64,000 bases of DNA from Macrobrachium rosenbergii (GCF_040412425.1 NC_089749.1:32067313-32131312), one strand, 5' to 3'. Positions 1 through 11,135 are shown, numbered from the stretch's first letter. Program-made: numbers and translations. Notes: a model not told the origin generated them from the sequence alone.

Positions 1-820
1 GGCTTGCACTCTTACTGTCCAACTCATATCAAATCGAAGTATTTATCTATCCCCTTTCATTAAGATACCCTAAGCCTTTCTGTAGGTCTTAGTTCTACTA
101 CTTCCATATCTACTATTTTCCAAATCACCTCAATCTTTGAGATAAGTCTTTATACTGGCCTCCTGATATATCTCTCACCTAGTTCTTTATTCATAATGCT
201 TTCTATCATACTAAGGCCATGATTCTTGACAGTTTTTAGTTACCCTTTTAAAAATCTCCATTTTCCTTGTCAGTGCCCATGTTTCTGCTGCATGGGGTTG
301 AAAGTCTTTGTCCTCTCTGCCAATGGCACATTCTTATCTATCAGTGGTTTGGTTACCTCTCTCCATTTCATCCATCCTGCAACTATCTCTTACTGCTCTC
401 AAGTCCTGCTTTACAGTCCATTGTGTCTTCAAAGTAACAGAAATTTTTACCTCTTCCTAAACCTGCCTGCCTAACAGGGCTCTCTATTCCTCTCAGTTCT
501 CTATTCACTCATGAGCACGTGTACACTGAAATTCTGAGGACCTTTTGTGACAATAATTGTCACACCCAGTAGAGCAGCATTCTATCCGAAGCCTTTCCAA
601 GAAAAGCCACTGTTCAGTTTGTTCCTTTTCCGCTATTTCCTTTTCAGTCAAAATAATCTTTATTTTGGTTATATTGATTTTCAGTCATTCCCTTTCTATT
701 CTACTCTTCCACCTTTCAAATATTTCCACCACCTCTTCCACAGATTCTGCTGTCAGCACTAGGAGCCCTCTTCTCCACAACTCTGTAGTGGTCTGGTAAA
801 ACTAAGGTATACTTAACTTC
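1..820 (-). pseudogene. RTE-like LINE reverse transcriptase remnant
   Basis: On the minus strand, about 800 down to 600 reads as the stretch following a LINE catalytic YADD box: a LVLTAES-VEEVVEIFERW segment, then KSRIERE, a stop, and LKINITKIKIIL. This is the usual RTE-type pattern of an acidic 'ADS.EEL...' helix followed by 'GLKINVxKTK'. Further 3', near 400-300, a second piece reads W-K-W-REVTKPLIDK-VPLAERTK, resembling the RTE thumb segment before the 'lygaE.W' motif. Stops and frameshifts are frequent, so it is dead. The catalytic box itself is not visible. The copy continues past the left window edge. It lies downstream of the last host exon seen, probably in another intron. The RTE assignment is by motif only; another non-LTR clade is possible. 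Confidence 0.6.
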
Positions 821-1187
821 TGTAGTTTCTTTAATGACGATGGCCAACAACAAAAGGGCACTTAGCTTAATGGACTTCTACATTTACCTCAAAATTCTTC
901 TGAAACACTCTAGATGTAATGTTACTGTTTTGTTACAAGGACATAATTCTGTTGCTGACCTCTCTGGCATGATGTCAAACTGACAAATTAATTTTAAATA
1001 AATAAAATTCTCTAAGTCTCTCCCTAGCACCTTTTCTAATGATTCATAGCAATAGCAAATAACTTTATTTGGCTGTAATTTTTTTCCTTTCTATAACATT
1101 AATGCAAGGCCCTTTTTCCCCTTTTCTGATTATATCTCTTCTCTTATCTAGTTAGATCATGGAAGACATGCTTTCATGCTGCTGGTA
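821..1187. other. AT-rich non-coding stretch
   Basis: No coding signal, RNA gene or clear repeat is visible between the LINE remnant and the TTAA-flanked element. It is probably intronic sequence of the minus-strand host gene. Confidence 0.5.
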
Positions 1188-3349
1188 TTAACCCTTTAAC
1201 GCCGAAGCCCTATTTACAAAAACGTCTCCCGTATGCCGGCGGCGTTCGGTGAGTTAGCGCCGAAGCGGAAAAAAGTTTTTAAAAAATCACAGCACGCTTA
1301 GTTTTTAAGATTAAGAGTTCATTTTGGCTCCTTTTTTGTCATTGCCTGAAGTTTAGTATGCAATCATCAGAAACGAAAAAATATCATTATCATATATAAA
1401 TATTGGAATATATGACAGTGAAAAAAAAAAAAACTCGCATATAATTGTATACAAATCGCTGTAAGCAAAATGGTTAAAGCTAATGACTTAATTTTTTTTA
1501 GTTGTATTGTACACTAAATTGCAATGATTTTGGTATATAACAAATTTTAAAACGATCAAAGCAACACAGAGAAAATATTATCACAAAATGATGCATGAAT
1601 TCGTAACGAGCGGACGTAAAAAATTTTTTTTTTTCAAAAATTCACCATAAATCGAAATATTGTGCTAGAGACTTCCCGTTTGTTGAAAAATGAAGCTAAT
1701 TGATTGAATTGCAGTTTTCGACCATTTCGGTCGAGTTAAAGTTGACCGAAAGTCAAATTTTTTCTATTTATCGTGATTTATATGAAAATATTTCAAAACT
1801 GATAAAAGCTACAATCATGAGTTATTTTTTGTTGTATTGTAAATGAAATTGCGCACATTTTCATATATAAAACTTCATGTAACGACTAATATAAAACGGT
1901 GCAAATATTACGACAACGAGACGAAAGAATTTCTGAGATGTTCAGCACAGTTACCGCGCAGACGTAAGGAAAATGTTTTTTTAAAAAATTCACCATAAAT
2001 CGAAATATTGTGCTAGAGACTTCCAATTTATTGCAAAATGAAGGTAAACGATTGAATATTACTAGAATGTATGAGTTTTAGCTTACAATTGCGTTTTTTT
2101 ACCATTTCGGTCGAGTTAAAGTTGACTGAAGGTTGAAATTTTGGCAGTTATCGTGATTTATGTGAAAATATTTCAAAACTGATAAAAGCTACAACCATGA
2201 GCTAAATTCTGTTGTATTCTACATGAAATTGCACACATTTTCACATATAAAAGTTTATGTAACGACTAATGTAAAACGATGCAAACATTACGACAACATG
2301 ACGAAAGAATTTCTGAGATGTTGGCCGAGTTACGGCGATGCAGGCGTAAGGAAAAAATTTTTTTTTCAGAAATTCACCATAAATCGAAATATTGTGCTAG
2401 AGACTTCCAGTTTGTTGCACAATGAAGGTACATGATTGAATATTACTAGAATGTAAGCGTTTTAGCTTATAACTGCGTTTTTTTACCATTTTGGTCGAGT
2501 TAAAGTTGACCGAAGCTTGAAATTTTGGCAGTTATCGTGATTTATATGAAAATATTTCAAAACTGATAAAAGCTACAACCATGAGTTATTTTCTGTTGTA
2601 TTCTACATGAAATTGCGCACATTTCCATATATAAAACTTTATGTAACGACTAATATAAAAGAGTGCAAACATTACGACAACGTGTGAAAGAATTTCTGGC
2701 GCGGACGTAAGGAAAAATTTTTTCAAAAATTCACCATAAATCGAAATATTGTGCTAGAGACTTCCAATTGGTTGCAAAATGAAGGTAAATGATTGAATAT
2801 TACTATAATGTAAGAGTTTTAGCTTACAATTGCATTTTTTGACCATTTCGGTTGAGTTAAAGTTGACCGAAGGTTGAAATTTTGGCAGTTATCGTGATTT
2901 ATATGAAAATATTTCAAAACTGATAACAGCTACAACCATGAGTTATTTTCTGTTGTATTGTACATGAAATTGCACACATTTTCATATATAAAACTTTATG
3001 TAACGGCTAATATAGAACAGTGAAAAAATTACGACAAAATGACGAAAGAATTTCTGAAATTTTCGGCCCGAGTTACCCGTGGGCGTAAGAAAAAAGTTTT
3101 TTAAAAATTCACCATAAATCAAAATATTGTGCTAGAGACTTCCAATTTCTTGCAAAATGAAGGTACATGATTGAATATTACTAGAATGTAAGAGTTTTAG
3201 CTTACAATTGCGTTTTTCGTCCATTTCGGTCGAGTCAAAGTTGACCGAAGGTTGAAATTTTTTGTAGTCGACATTTGCTACGTCCACTCGGTATTCAACA
3301 GACAATTTTAGTCGACGTTTGCTACGTCCAACAGGCGTTTAAGGGTTAA
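1188..3349. mobile_element. TTAA-flanked piggyBac-like non-autonomous element, copy 1
   Basis: TTAA occurs at 1188-1191 and 3346-3349. The 2154-bp element between them starts CCCTTTAACGCC and ends GGCGTTTAAGGG, a terminal inverted repeat of about 12 bp with one mismatch. A TTAA duplication and ends starting CCC are the hallmark of the piggyBac superfamily. No transposase is present, so it would depend on a helper in trans. The interior is almost wholly a tandem array. The right subterminal region carries two copies of a GTCGAC-x-TTGCTACGTCCA motif before the terminus. A second copy with the same ends and array lies at 58051-60221. Helitron or satellite origin is less likely because of the TTAA flanks. 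Confidence 0.75.
1620..3290. repeat. Tandem array of ~350-385 bp units inside TTAA element copy 1
   Basis: The phrase CACCATAAATCGAAATATTG recurs at about 1643, 1991, 2375, 2732 and 3110, giving spacings of 348, 384, 357 and 378 bp. Units share the order: a start with GTAAGGAAAAA, the CACCATAAATCG block, a TTGCAAAATGAAGGT block, an imperfect palindrome GTAAG-n-CTTAC, a second inverted repeat TTCGGTC-n11-GACCGAA, then a GATTTATATGAAAATATTTC block. The first unit is shortened. Short ORFs such as 2223-2435 cross the units but share no frame, so they are not treated as genes. Confidence 0.85.
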
Positions 3350-3760
3350 TATGCTTATTACTTCTAGATGGTCCTAAGACATTTTCATTTTTCATATTCC
3401 CAAGGGACCTTTCAACCTCTTTAGCTGTTATGCTCTCTATTGGACTCTATAATATGTCACACTCCTACAGTTCATACTAATCGCATTCATTCAAAATGCC
3501 TCTGCCACTGGCCTATTTAGCTTTCCTTCTCTTTTCTCTTTATGTATCTATCCTGTTCCCTTCAGAAAGTGCATGAGTGATGAGTTGTGTTTGTCACTGT
3601 AACACTGTTATGACTGGCTTGTCCTACCGTCACTTGATTCCATTGCTACTTCTTTTTCTTCATGAATTATAATCAATGATTAATTTCTGCACATATGTGA
3701 ACAATTACTTTCACACAAAATGTCATTTCTACCCTCTACTTTTTATACTACCATAATTAC
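3350..3760 (-). other. Intron following host exon 4
   Basis: After the donor site next to 3761 there is a CT/AT-rich stretch with no further exon or repeat that I can support. The host gene presumably continues beyond the left edge of the window. Confidence 0.5.
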
Positions 3761-3994
3761 CTGATCCTCTGGTCCAACTGGTGTTCTGGAGCTACAATAT
3801 GACTTTTGATTGTATGTGTGCTGTTGAACCTGATGTAAAAAACCACTGGAATCCCCTTCTAAGGAATTTCTACCTGCCCCAAACTGTGAATAGGAGGATG
3901 CTATGGCTCCAGTCCGTTTCCTTTTTACACCATTCACTGGCTGGTCTGACTCAGGACTTATAGGAGTGAAGTGGTAAGAGTGATGACCAGAGCT
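3761..3994 (-). CDS. Host gene exon 4 (phase 0 to phase 0)
   Basis: This 234-bp exon has an acceptor with a strong pyrimidine tract (TTTTCTTCAG, ending at 3995) and a GTAATT donor at 3760. It encodes 78 residues with no stop, starting SSGHHSYHFTPISPESDQ and ending RTPVGPEDQ. It holds a basic KRKR patch, many Ser/Gln/His and no recognisable fold, so I read it as an intrinsically disordered segment of a larger protein. The phase matches exon 3, which ends on a complete codon (CAG), so the splice keeps frame. I do not recognise the family. The polar, charge-patterned composition would suit a cytoplasmic scaffold or a nuclear regulator, but nothing in the sequence decides. The gene continues 3' beyond this exon because no stop is reached. 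Confidence 0.75.
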
Positions 3995-4215
3995 CTGAAG
4001 AAAACAATTACATTGGAATTATACATCATATAACACTTATTTTTAGTAGATATAATCTCAAGAGACTAAAAATAATATCCAAATAACCTGTAAATCTGTA
4101 ATGTACAATGTAATGTACTAACTTTGATCCCCTTAATTAAAATTTATGCAACACTCCTTTGCCATGCAGTTTATAACTTTCATGAACAAACACATGAATA
4201 AAGTGAGGACTATAC
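3995..4215 (-). other. Host gene intron 3 (221 bp)
   Basis: This is a short intron with donor GTATAG at 4215-4210 and acceptor TTCTTCAG ending at 3995. It is phase 0. Its compact size contrasts with the 58-kb intron upstream. Confidence 0.75.
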
Positions 4216-4444
4216 CTGGCTTTGTTTTTTGGGTGAGGGAGCACTGTGATAATAATGATCGTGGTAATGATGTGAATGCTGCTTGCCAGTGGGAGGTGGA
4301 GAAGGGGCTCTTGGTGAAGATGAATTTCCTACAATGCCTCTCATCACATCACATACTTCTTTATCTTCACTGAAGACATCATCAGCCATTTCGTCATCTG
4401 AATCCAATCTTACAAGATTTTCTACGACAGTGTCAGTAGGTCGA
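4216..4444 (-). CDS. Host gene exon 3 (phase 2 to phase 0)
   Basis: The exon has 229 bp. The acceptor is TTTTTATTTTTCAG (ends 4445) and the donor is GTATAG (from 4215). The first base completes the AG left by exon 2, giving Ser. Then come 76 codons reading RPTDTVVENLVRLDSDDE, MADDVFSEDKEVCDVMRG, IVGNSSSPRAPSPPP, and a His/Tyr-rich run of HSHHYHDHYYH type ending KKQSQ. An acidic block (about residues 14-32) is followed by a Ser/Pro stretch and a His-rich stretch. The acidic 'SDDEMADDVFSEDKEVC' block looks constrained and is the best probe for homology searches. No catalytic motif is seen. The acceptor closes the very long intron 2. Confidence 0.8.
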
Positions 4445-5640
4445 CTGAAAAATAAAAAGGTATTCTGTCATTATTTAAATTTTCTTATTTCCAAGGTTAA
4501 TTTCTAAGGCTTCCAATATAATGAACAATAAATTTAATATGGTGGTTTTGCATCTTCAATGAAAGACCAGCATATAATATGACTTCACACATGTCCAATG
4601 CAAAACTTTATCACTTAAAAAAAAAGTTTCTCAATACACTGTCTACATGATTTATTCTAACACACCAAGGACTGTTATAGTCCTCTTAAAAAATGTATCT
4701 TGTAATTTTTAAAATTTCCTAATTTTCAAGGTTATTCCCTAAAACTTCAAAGATATGGAAAAATAAATTTGACGTGGTAGTTTTGCATCTTCAGCAAAGA
4801 CCAGCATGTAATAAAGACTCCTCACACATGAACAATGCAAAATGTTATCACTTTCAAAATAAAAATTTAGTTTCTCAATATAACACAACATGGTAATAGT
4901 ACTCTCAAATTACAACCTCTACTTTCAGTAACAACACCTGTTTTAATAACAAACTATTTCAAGTAGCAAACGATGTCTGGCTGATAGTAAATCGGTAAAA
5001 TTTTTCAAGGAATTTTTTACTTCATACCTGCTTTACATATGCCTTGAACATCACCAATCCTGGAAGTTTAACACACACTACTTTAAATTTCAATTACTCT
5101 AACAGAGGGAAGTCCCTTCACTCACAAGCTGATACCATATCACTTCTGATCCATAGCAATCCAAGATGGTTAACATTAATCAAGGAGACAGCTACTCTTT
5201 GTGAAGCAATGGTTCACCCCAAAAGAACAGAGAGAGGTCTGACAGTACATTACAAAAGTTCAACATTAAGTACAGTAAAGCCACCTGGAAGTAATTTTCT
5301 CTTTACTACTATTACTACTACTCCTGCTGCTGCTGCTGCTACTGCTTCATTAAATTGTGCCTGTGCAAATGTTGTAAACTTTCTAAGAACAAGGAAAAAA
5401 GATCCATCCAATTCTGCCTAGTAGTCCATGAATCCAAGTTCCACTGGCATCCAAGTGGCAGAATTAGTCACTTTGCATTATCTGGACCACCAGTGAGGTA
5501 CCAGGGGTTGGGAAGAGTAATCTCTTAAACTGGAGTACAGTATTCCCAGATTGGTATTAATGTCGTTAAACTGTAAGGAAATAAGGACTAAGCAAGTTAG
5601 ATAATAAAGGCTGCATTTTGTTTAGCTAAGAAAAATTTTA
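4445..5640. other. Intronic sequence before DIRS-A copy 1
   Basis: AT-rich sequence. It contains two similar blocks (about 4455-4660 and 4720-4890) sharing phrases such as 'GGTTTTGCATCTTCA' and 'GACCAGCAT-TAATA', an ancient local duplication. A short imperfect trinucleotide run (ACT/GCT) lies at about 5305-5345. The open frame across 5044-5421 includes that run and shows no protein-like conservation cue. Confidence 0.5.
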
Positions 5641-5975
5641 AAAACAGGTTTTGACGTAGGAAAAACCTATTTTTGGTAGTAGCTGTTGAGTCCTCAAGGA
5701 GTTACCTTCCATGGTGACCAAACTAATATCAAAGAATTCTCTTCTAGTTGGTCTTTTGGCCAGGTATTGTGTCGTAATGATTAACACTATAACACATGAT
5801 GGAGTATATAATGGACTCAAAGATAAGAGGGCACTTTCCCTTATCTTCAGCGAAGCTGAACCCAGCTTTTCCAATGTCAAAAGAACCTGCAAGAAAGAAA
5901 AGTGACTATTGCACATGCGCATCCGCCCTCTTGTTTACAACCAGGCTGTTAAAAGACCAAGGAGCCATTACTCTC
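5641..5975 (-). repeat. DIRS-A copy 1, 3' inverted terminal repeat
   Basis: It begins AAAACAGGTTTTGACGTAGG at the outer end and matches 13555-13888 as reverse complement. Shared marks include CATGGTGACCAAACTAATAT, CCTTATCTTCAGCGAAGC and GACTATTGCACATGCGCA. Related repeats occur at the ends of copies 2 and 3 and as a fragment at 35827-36025. Confidence 0.85.
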
Positions 5976-6042
5976 TGTTGGTCAATGCAGGTTGATCCCT
6001 TGCCCAAACCCATGCCTTTTTGTCAAGGAAGTGGGAGGGTTT

Positions 6043-6140
6043 TGAGGACTCAAGAGCGACTACCAAAAATAGGTTTTTCCTATGTCAAAACCTGTTTTTT
6101 GATAGCATAGTCGCTGTTTCATCCTCAAGGAGCTTTACAA
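6043..6140 (-). repeat. DIRS-A copy 1, internal complementary region (circle-junction copy)
   Basis: The first part (CGACTACCAAAAATAGG through CAAAACCTG) is the reverse complement of the outer 3' end at 5641-5700. The part after the T-run (GATAGCATAGTCGCTG through CCTCAAGGAG) is the reverse complement of the outer 5' end at 13840-13888. The segment therefore carries the two element ends joined head to tail, as in the internal complementary region of DIRS-1, which is used to regenerate full ends from a circular intermediate. Equivalent segments lie at about 23580-23690 (copy 2) and 51882-51980 (copy 3). Confidence 0.8.
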
Positions 6141-6539
6141 AGAAATTGACAGGTGACGAAAAAGGCTTAAGCTCTCGCTTTTTTATCCCAACACCCCAAA
6201 GGAAATAACATTTCCTGTCCAAGGTCAAGCCACAGATTTCAAGTCCCATTCTTTATTCCAAATACTCTTCAGGTTTTGATACCAAGGAACAAGAAACTAT
6301 ACACGAACTTACATTTTAGGATGTAGTTCTACAGTGGCTTAGCTAAGTATGTTGGGTTTGGTTGTAGTACTGTCACCCATCTCCCAGCAATAGTTAGCAT
6401 ACTCACCATCAATATGACCCCTGGTTTTCTGCCGCAGCGCCTAGGGGTTAAGACTAACTATGCCACCTACTGATACACAGTGTAGTCGAATTTGTTCGAA
6501 CATGTGGCAATAATTTAACTGATGACCACCCTGTACATT

Positions 6540-7260
6540 TGGAGACTTCTTTGAAAGAGACATTTCTGAAGAAGGCCAAAGACATACTTACTTTATTAAC
6601 ATCATGTGACCTAAGGAAAGAGTGAGGATTTCCCTTTTTAATGAGAAAACACTACACTCATTCTTGGTCTTTGTAGGGAGAGTGGTTAGTTTGTGCTAGG
6701 GTGTAGGAAAATAGGACCTTCTGGGGAGTTTGCTGTGACTTCTAGGCAAACCTTAAGTGCTTGAACTGGGGATAATGTCTTGTCTGCTAAATTGAATTTT
6801 CTTATAAGAATGGATTTCCTTTTTAAAGGATCCATATTCTTGGGCAGGAATGATGGGTCAGGGGACAATAATAATTGATGGTCAGCTATTTGCGTGATGC
6901 ATCATCCCCATCTAAGAGAGCCCAGTTCACATACTGTATGAGCTCCTGATGCTAATTCAATCAAGAAGATCACCTTTTGTAGCCTGTGCGTTGTGGTTGT
7001 ATTGGGTCCACTGAATTGCGGGGTTGATAGAAGTCTAAGCAACTCGTTCAGGGACCATGTAATTGGAAGCCTTTCAGGAGGGGGCCCTTGTAGAGCAAAA
7101 GATCTCAGAAGGGAAGTGACAACGTCTACACTGGAGTCAATCCCGAATCCATAAAGCAAGGGTTCCATTAATGCAGCCTGGTATGCCATGACTGTTGTAA
7201 CCACAAGGCATTTGTCTTCAAAAGCGTACATAAAAAAAATAAAGTTTCTATAGAAATCTC
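6540..7260 (-). pseudogene. DIRS-A copy 1 tyrosine recombinase, broken
   Basis: Minus-strand frames 7231-6902 and 6868-6686 plus the region to 6540 give the recombinase core. The order is AYQAALMEPLLYGFG, LPITWSLNELLRLLSTPQ, a box I-like LASGAHTVCELGSLRWG, SPVQALKVCLEVTANSPEG, then SHDVNKVSMSLAFFRNVSF and GWSS. Box I normally has Arg where this copy has His (GAH). The HxxR box reads HDVN, so its Arg is also lost. Frames are interrupted near 6900 and 6680. DIRS recombinases insert the circular cDNA. This one cannot be active. Confidence 0.75.
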
Positions 7261-9000
7261 AACTGGGCTCTCACTATGGATGTAATCTAACCATATCTTC
7301 CATACAGACTGGTAATGCTGGATAGATGTCCGTAATTTTTGCACAGGTACCTAGCAATGTTGAGTGAGTAATTATCACAATAGATATTTTTAAAAAATCT
7401 ATGCGTGAAGGTCTCGGCTTAGAAAGGAGAGACTTTCCCTCCTACTGTCTGGGATAGAACAGCAGACGACAGTGGAATTTATCATTTTGTCCGTTGTTGA
7501 GGTAATAGGAACCAATGCCTGTTTGGCCAATTTGGGGCTATTAAGAACACTATTCCTGTGAAGGTTAGAAGTTTGCTCAAAACCTTTGAAATCTGGTACA
7601 ATGGAGGTAAAATTATTGTCCTCCCCTTGTTCTAGTCTTAAGTAAGGTATCTCTTGCTGTTGCTTGACTGTCCAGGTTTGGAGACATACATTAGGAGTTT
7701 GTGATTCTAGTATGTGGCGAACAGGTCCACTTCCGGCTGTGGAAGCATGTTGGCTATTATTTGAAAAGAGTGGTTGTCAAACATCCACTCTGTTGAGGCT
7801 GACGTTTTCCTTGATAGAGAGTCTGCTATTACACTGAGATCCCCCGTGAGGTGAACTGCAGACACGTGCCAATTCCTTGCTTGCACCATGGAAAGGATGG
7901 CTAACATAACCATAATGAGAGGAGGTGAATGTGATCCAGACCTCTTGATGTAGGATATTGTGGTTATGTTCCCTCTCTTCTGGAGGTTTGAATTTTTTGA
8001 GAGACAAAAAGACAGCCATCAGCTCCAGGAAATTGATATAACAATTCCTGAGTAGCTGATCACCTCCCTGCCACCTGACAATCCTCCCAATGTCCTCCCA
8101 ACCTGTCAACAAGGTATCTGTGAGTTTGTCACTCACACACATGGAGGAGTCGGAGATTCCTTCCAAATCTAAGGCCGAAGTATCTCCCCAACTCTTTTAA
8201 TCCTTTGATGAGGTCTGTCTCGAATCTTTTTTCTTGCATGCGGTAGCCAGAATTTGTTCACATTTTTAGTTGCAATCTATGTATTGGATCTATTACTGAC
8301 TAGAACTGCAGCAGGCCCATCATACATTCTGATTGCCATCTGGAAACTCTGGGCTGTGCAAGGAACCTTTTGAGGACTTGCCTTATTCTGTTTGAGTATG
8401 ATGGGGAGAGACAACAGGCCGTAAAGAGTATCTCAACACAGTCCCAGCCACTGAAAGTGTCTGCTGGGCGTGAGGCAGGATGTTTTCAAATTTATAATAA
8501 AATCTTTTGACTGTACTGTACTCTGTTGACCATTGCTCTTAGGTTTTTCAAGCACTCTGTTCTTGTGGGCCCCCAGATCTTTTTGTTTGAGTTCTCAAAC
8601 AAATACCATTGCTAGTTTTGAAAAATATTCTTTAGGCAATGTTTAGCCCAAAGGACTTGACTTTGAATCTGTACGTATCTTTCCCTATTCGGAACCTTAG
8701 GAAGGGGCGGAAGGGAACAGCTACAGGGATGTACCAGTGTGCATTTTTCAGATCCATAGAAACTGTCCGAGTCCCTTTTTAAAATGATTCAATGTACTTA
8801 AGCAACGGTAATTATCCAAAATTTTCAGCAAACAATGTGCTTGTTCAATGTTGATTGATTGAGGATCACTCTTCTTTTGTATGAGTCCCTTTTGAGGACA
8901 CTGAAGAGACATACTTGGTGGCGAATATATGCAAGTTTCTCTATAGGCCCCATTAACAGGACCTTTCTGTACATATAAATAATGCTGTCCCCCCACCAGG
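7261..9000 (-). pseudogene. DIRS-A copy 1 reverse transcriptase and RNase H, broken
   Basis: Read on the minus strand, 8996-8748 matches the RT N-terminal part (KGPVNGAYRETCIYS, LIQKKSDPQSINIEQAH). Then 8166-7777 and 7913-7707 match the DIRS RNase H: NFLELMAVFLSLKKF, then VSAVHLTGDLSVIADSLSRK, then NMLPQPEVDLFATY. The final EVDLFAT signature is typical of DIRS RT-RH polyproteins. Stops and frameshifts are scattered throughout and the central RT around 8600-8250 is badly decayed. Its closest relatives here are 20481-22300 and 54870-53290. Confidence 0.75.
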
Positions 9001-10254
9001 GAAAACTTCCATTGTCTGTGATGTCATCGAAGCTGACCCCCAACCAATATAATTCCTCTTGGTATCTGCCTCCTCCTCTGCCTTCACCTTTGATAGACAT
9101 TCCAGGTGTTGTTTTTCCTTTTTTCCCCTATGAGATGGTTTTTGGATCTTGTGAAAAAGGATGGCCTTGAAATTGTTGTTATCACTTTGCAGAGAATTGT
9201 CCCTTCTGACCACCTACCTGTTTTTTGAGGAAAAATTTTTGGGGGTGACTGAAGGCTTATATGATTTTTGATCAAAGTGAGCCCTTTTTGGAGTTGGGTA
9301 AAGGGAAATTTGGGTTCTTTGTTTCCTGAATTCCTCTTTTCCCAGAAGAGTGTACACTGTACAATTCTGTTGGTGGGCATGCTCGTTGAGTTGACCAACA
9401 ACAGACTCCTCTAACTGGTCCTTACAGAAGGGGTTAGAATGTAATAATGCAGTGACATTGGAGAGTGATTTGATGGAGCTCTCCAACGCTTCCATTCGCA
9501 ATTTTATGCGCCATTCTAGGAAGTCAAAGAGTGCTTTCCATCGGGTTCTCATAAGACTTTTGGCCTCAACAGCAAAAATCATCCTGGGATATTCTGGAAG
9601 CCTTAAGATGGCAACTTCCAGCAAGGTGGTATAATTCTAAGGAGTCGGAGCCTAGCCTAAAATTCTGACAAGGCTTCTTGGGTCTTATTCAAAAAGGAAG
9701 TAGAGATCCATTTTTCACTGACCTGGTAAAGGGTGATTTCTTTAGTTTTTAATGCTACAGGCACACGTTAGAACACCATTTCTGTTAGTGGTTTCTCCAA
9801 GTCTGATGAGGATGGTACCAGGTGCCATTCTGTATTAAGGAATGCTGCCGTTTGTAAATTCTATATTTACAACTTCGATCATAGTTTTTCTCTCATTAAT
9901 TACCTACTTACCATTGGGAGAGAAAGTGCACAATGAGGCGTCTCGCCAAGGATTATCAGCGTCATCAGGGGTGAGTATTGGAGACCCTATTATGCTTTGA
10001 ACTAAAGTTCTGTATTCCAAACTGACACATTGTTGTTTCTAGTCGGAATTCTAAAATCAGACCTTGTTTGGGCAGCAATTGTATCTACACTCACTTTTCG
10101 GCTACAGGATGTAGTACTTTTACACTTAGGTGCATACATGACTGACTGACTTTGCTTTTCAGAATCATGCTTCATGTCCCTTATATACTGCCGTTCTGTG
10201 GCAAGGGCATCTTTGATGGTACTCAAGTTTCCTTACGGAATTGACCAAATTTGG

Positions 10255-11135
10255 CGTAAACTGTGTATCCCTTTTGGGGGAACTTGCCGCAAACTGTGTA
10301 TCCCTTCTGGGGAACTTGCCGCAAACTGTGTATCCCTTTTGGGGGAGCTTGCCGCAAACTGTGTATCCCTTTTGGGGGAGATTGCCGCAAACTGTGTATC
10401 CCTCTAGGGGTACAGGTCAATAAACACTCAACTTCCTCACAGAACTGATCAAATGTTGCAAACTGTGTATCCCTTTTGGGGGATCTTGTGCAAAGTCACC
10501 ACATTGGTGCCAGCGTAGTGTTTCGGCGGCGCCATTAATTAAGTCTCCGCTGAGCATGTTTTCTTTGGTGACTTCCCATTTTCTTCAAACTCAATTAGTC
10601 ACGCCTAAAACGTGCCAGGTCACGCATTTTAACCATTTTTACTTTATACGTATTTATACAAATGTCACACATTGTGTATCACATGTTTCTTCATTCACAG
10701 GCATCAAGACTGTATCCATATTGAAGTTCTGTATGTTTTGTATTGTAATTTGTACTCGTTCACTGCATATTATTGTTTATTGTTTCGACCTCAGGTCACA
10801 GTCAATTCCATTGTCTTTCGCGGGCCGGCGTCAGTCTGCCGCTATATAAACTGCCTGGATCTGTAATAAAGTAGCAGTAACTTTTACCTGCTCGTTTCTT
10901 TGACACCTTACACTTGCTGCAAACTGTGTATCCCTTTTGGGGGTACAGGTCAATAAAAACTCTATTTACTTACAGAATTGATCAAATTCCACAAAATGGT
11001 GTATCCCTTTTTGGGGGGAGCTTGCCGCAAACTGTCTATCTCTTTGGGGGAGCTTGCCATAAACTGTGTATCCCTTTTGGGGGAGCTTGCCATAAACTGT
11101 GTATCACTTTTCTTTTGGGGGAGCTTGTGCAATCT
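10255..11135. repeat. 33-bp minisatellite in DIRS-A gag, split by an LTR
   Basis: Units of CTGTGTATCCCTTTTGGG followed by GGAGCTTGCCGCAAA start at about 10261, 10294, 10326, 10359 and 10392, about 33 bp apart. More units lie at 10460-10488 and, after the LTR, from 10917 to 11135. At 33 bp (11 codons) the array keeps one gag frame open and encodes an 11-residue repeat. Several other frames stay open too, which explains spurious ORFs here. Copy 3 has a single unit at the same place (57189-57220). Units abut with no spacers, so this is not a CRISPR array. Confidence 0.85.
10485..10916 (+). mobile_element. Solo LTR with CTTG target duplication
   Basis: A 424-bp insert (10489-10912) starts TGCAAAGTCACC and ends CACCTTACA, so it has TG...CA ends. 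It is flanked by CTTG at 10485-10488 and 10913-10916. It interrupts a 33-bp gag repeat whose uninterrupted form reads GGGGGAGCTTGCCGCAAAC, so the pre-insertion site is directly visible in neighbouring units. Inside are a TATATAA box (10843-10849) and an AATAAA signal (10865-10870). No internal coding region or second LTR is present, as expected after LTR-LTR recombination. A 4-bp duplication would suit a Gypsy-type element; the family is otherwise unassigned. Confidence 0.7.

Noticed and set aside
1643..3330. Array as a centromere-type satellite rather than part of a transposon
   Set aside because: Both occurrences share the same ends, TTAA flanks and length, and one has an empty site, so it moves as a unit.
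5044..5421. 125-codon plus-strand open frame
   Set aside because: It includes a trinucleotide run, has no splice or start context and no family feature. Probably chance.
9084..9401. Minus frame as an independent host gene
   Set aside because: The same blocks occur in the same order in DIRS-A copy 3, so it is part of the gag region.
10174..10448. Several overlapping open frames on both strands, including a plus-strand Cys-rich repeat protein, and a CRISPR-like array
   Set aside because: The 33-bp period keeps several frames open by arithmetic. The units abut without spacers and lie within a DIRS gag region, so neither a gene nor a CRISPR array is supported.
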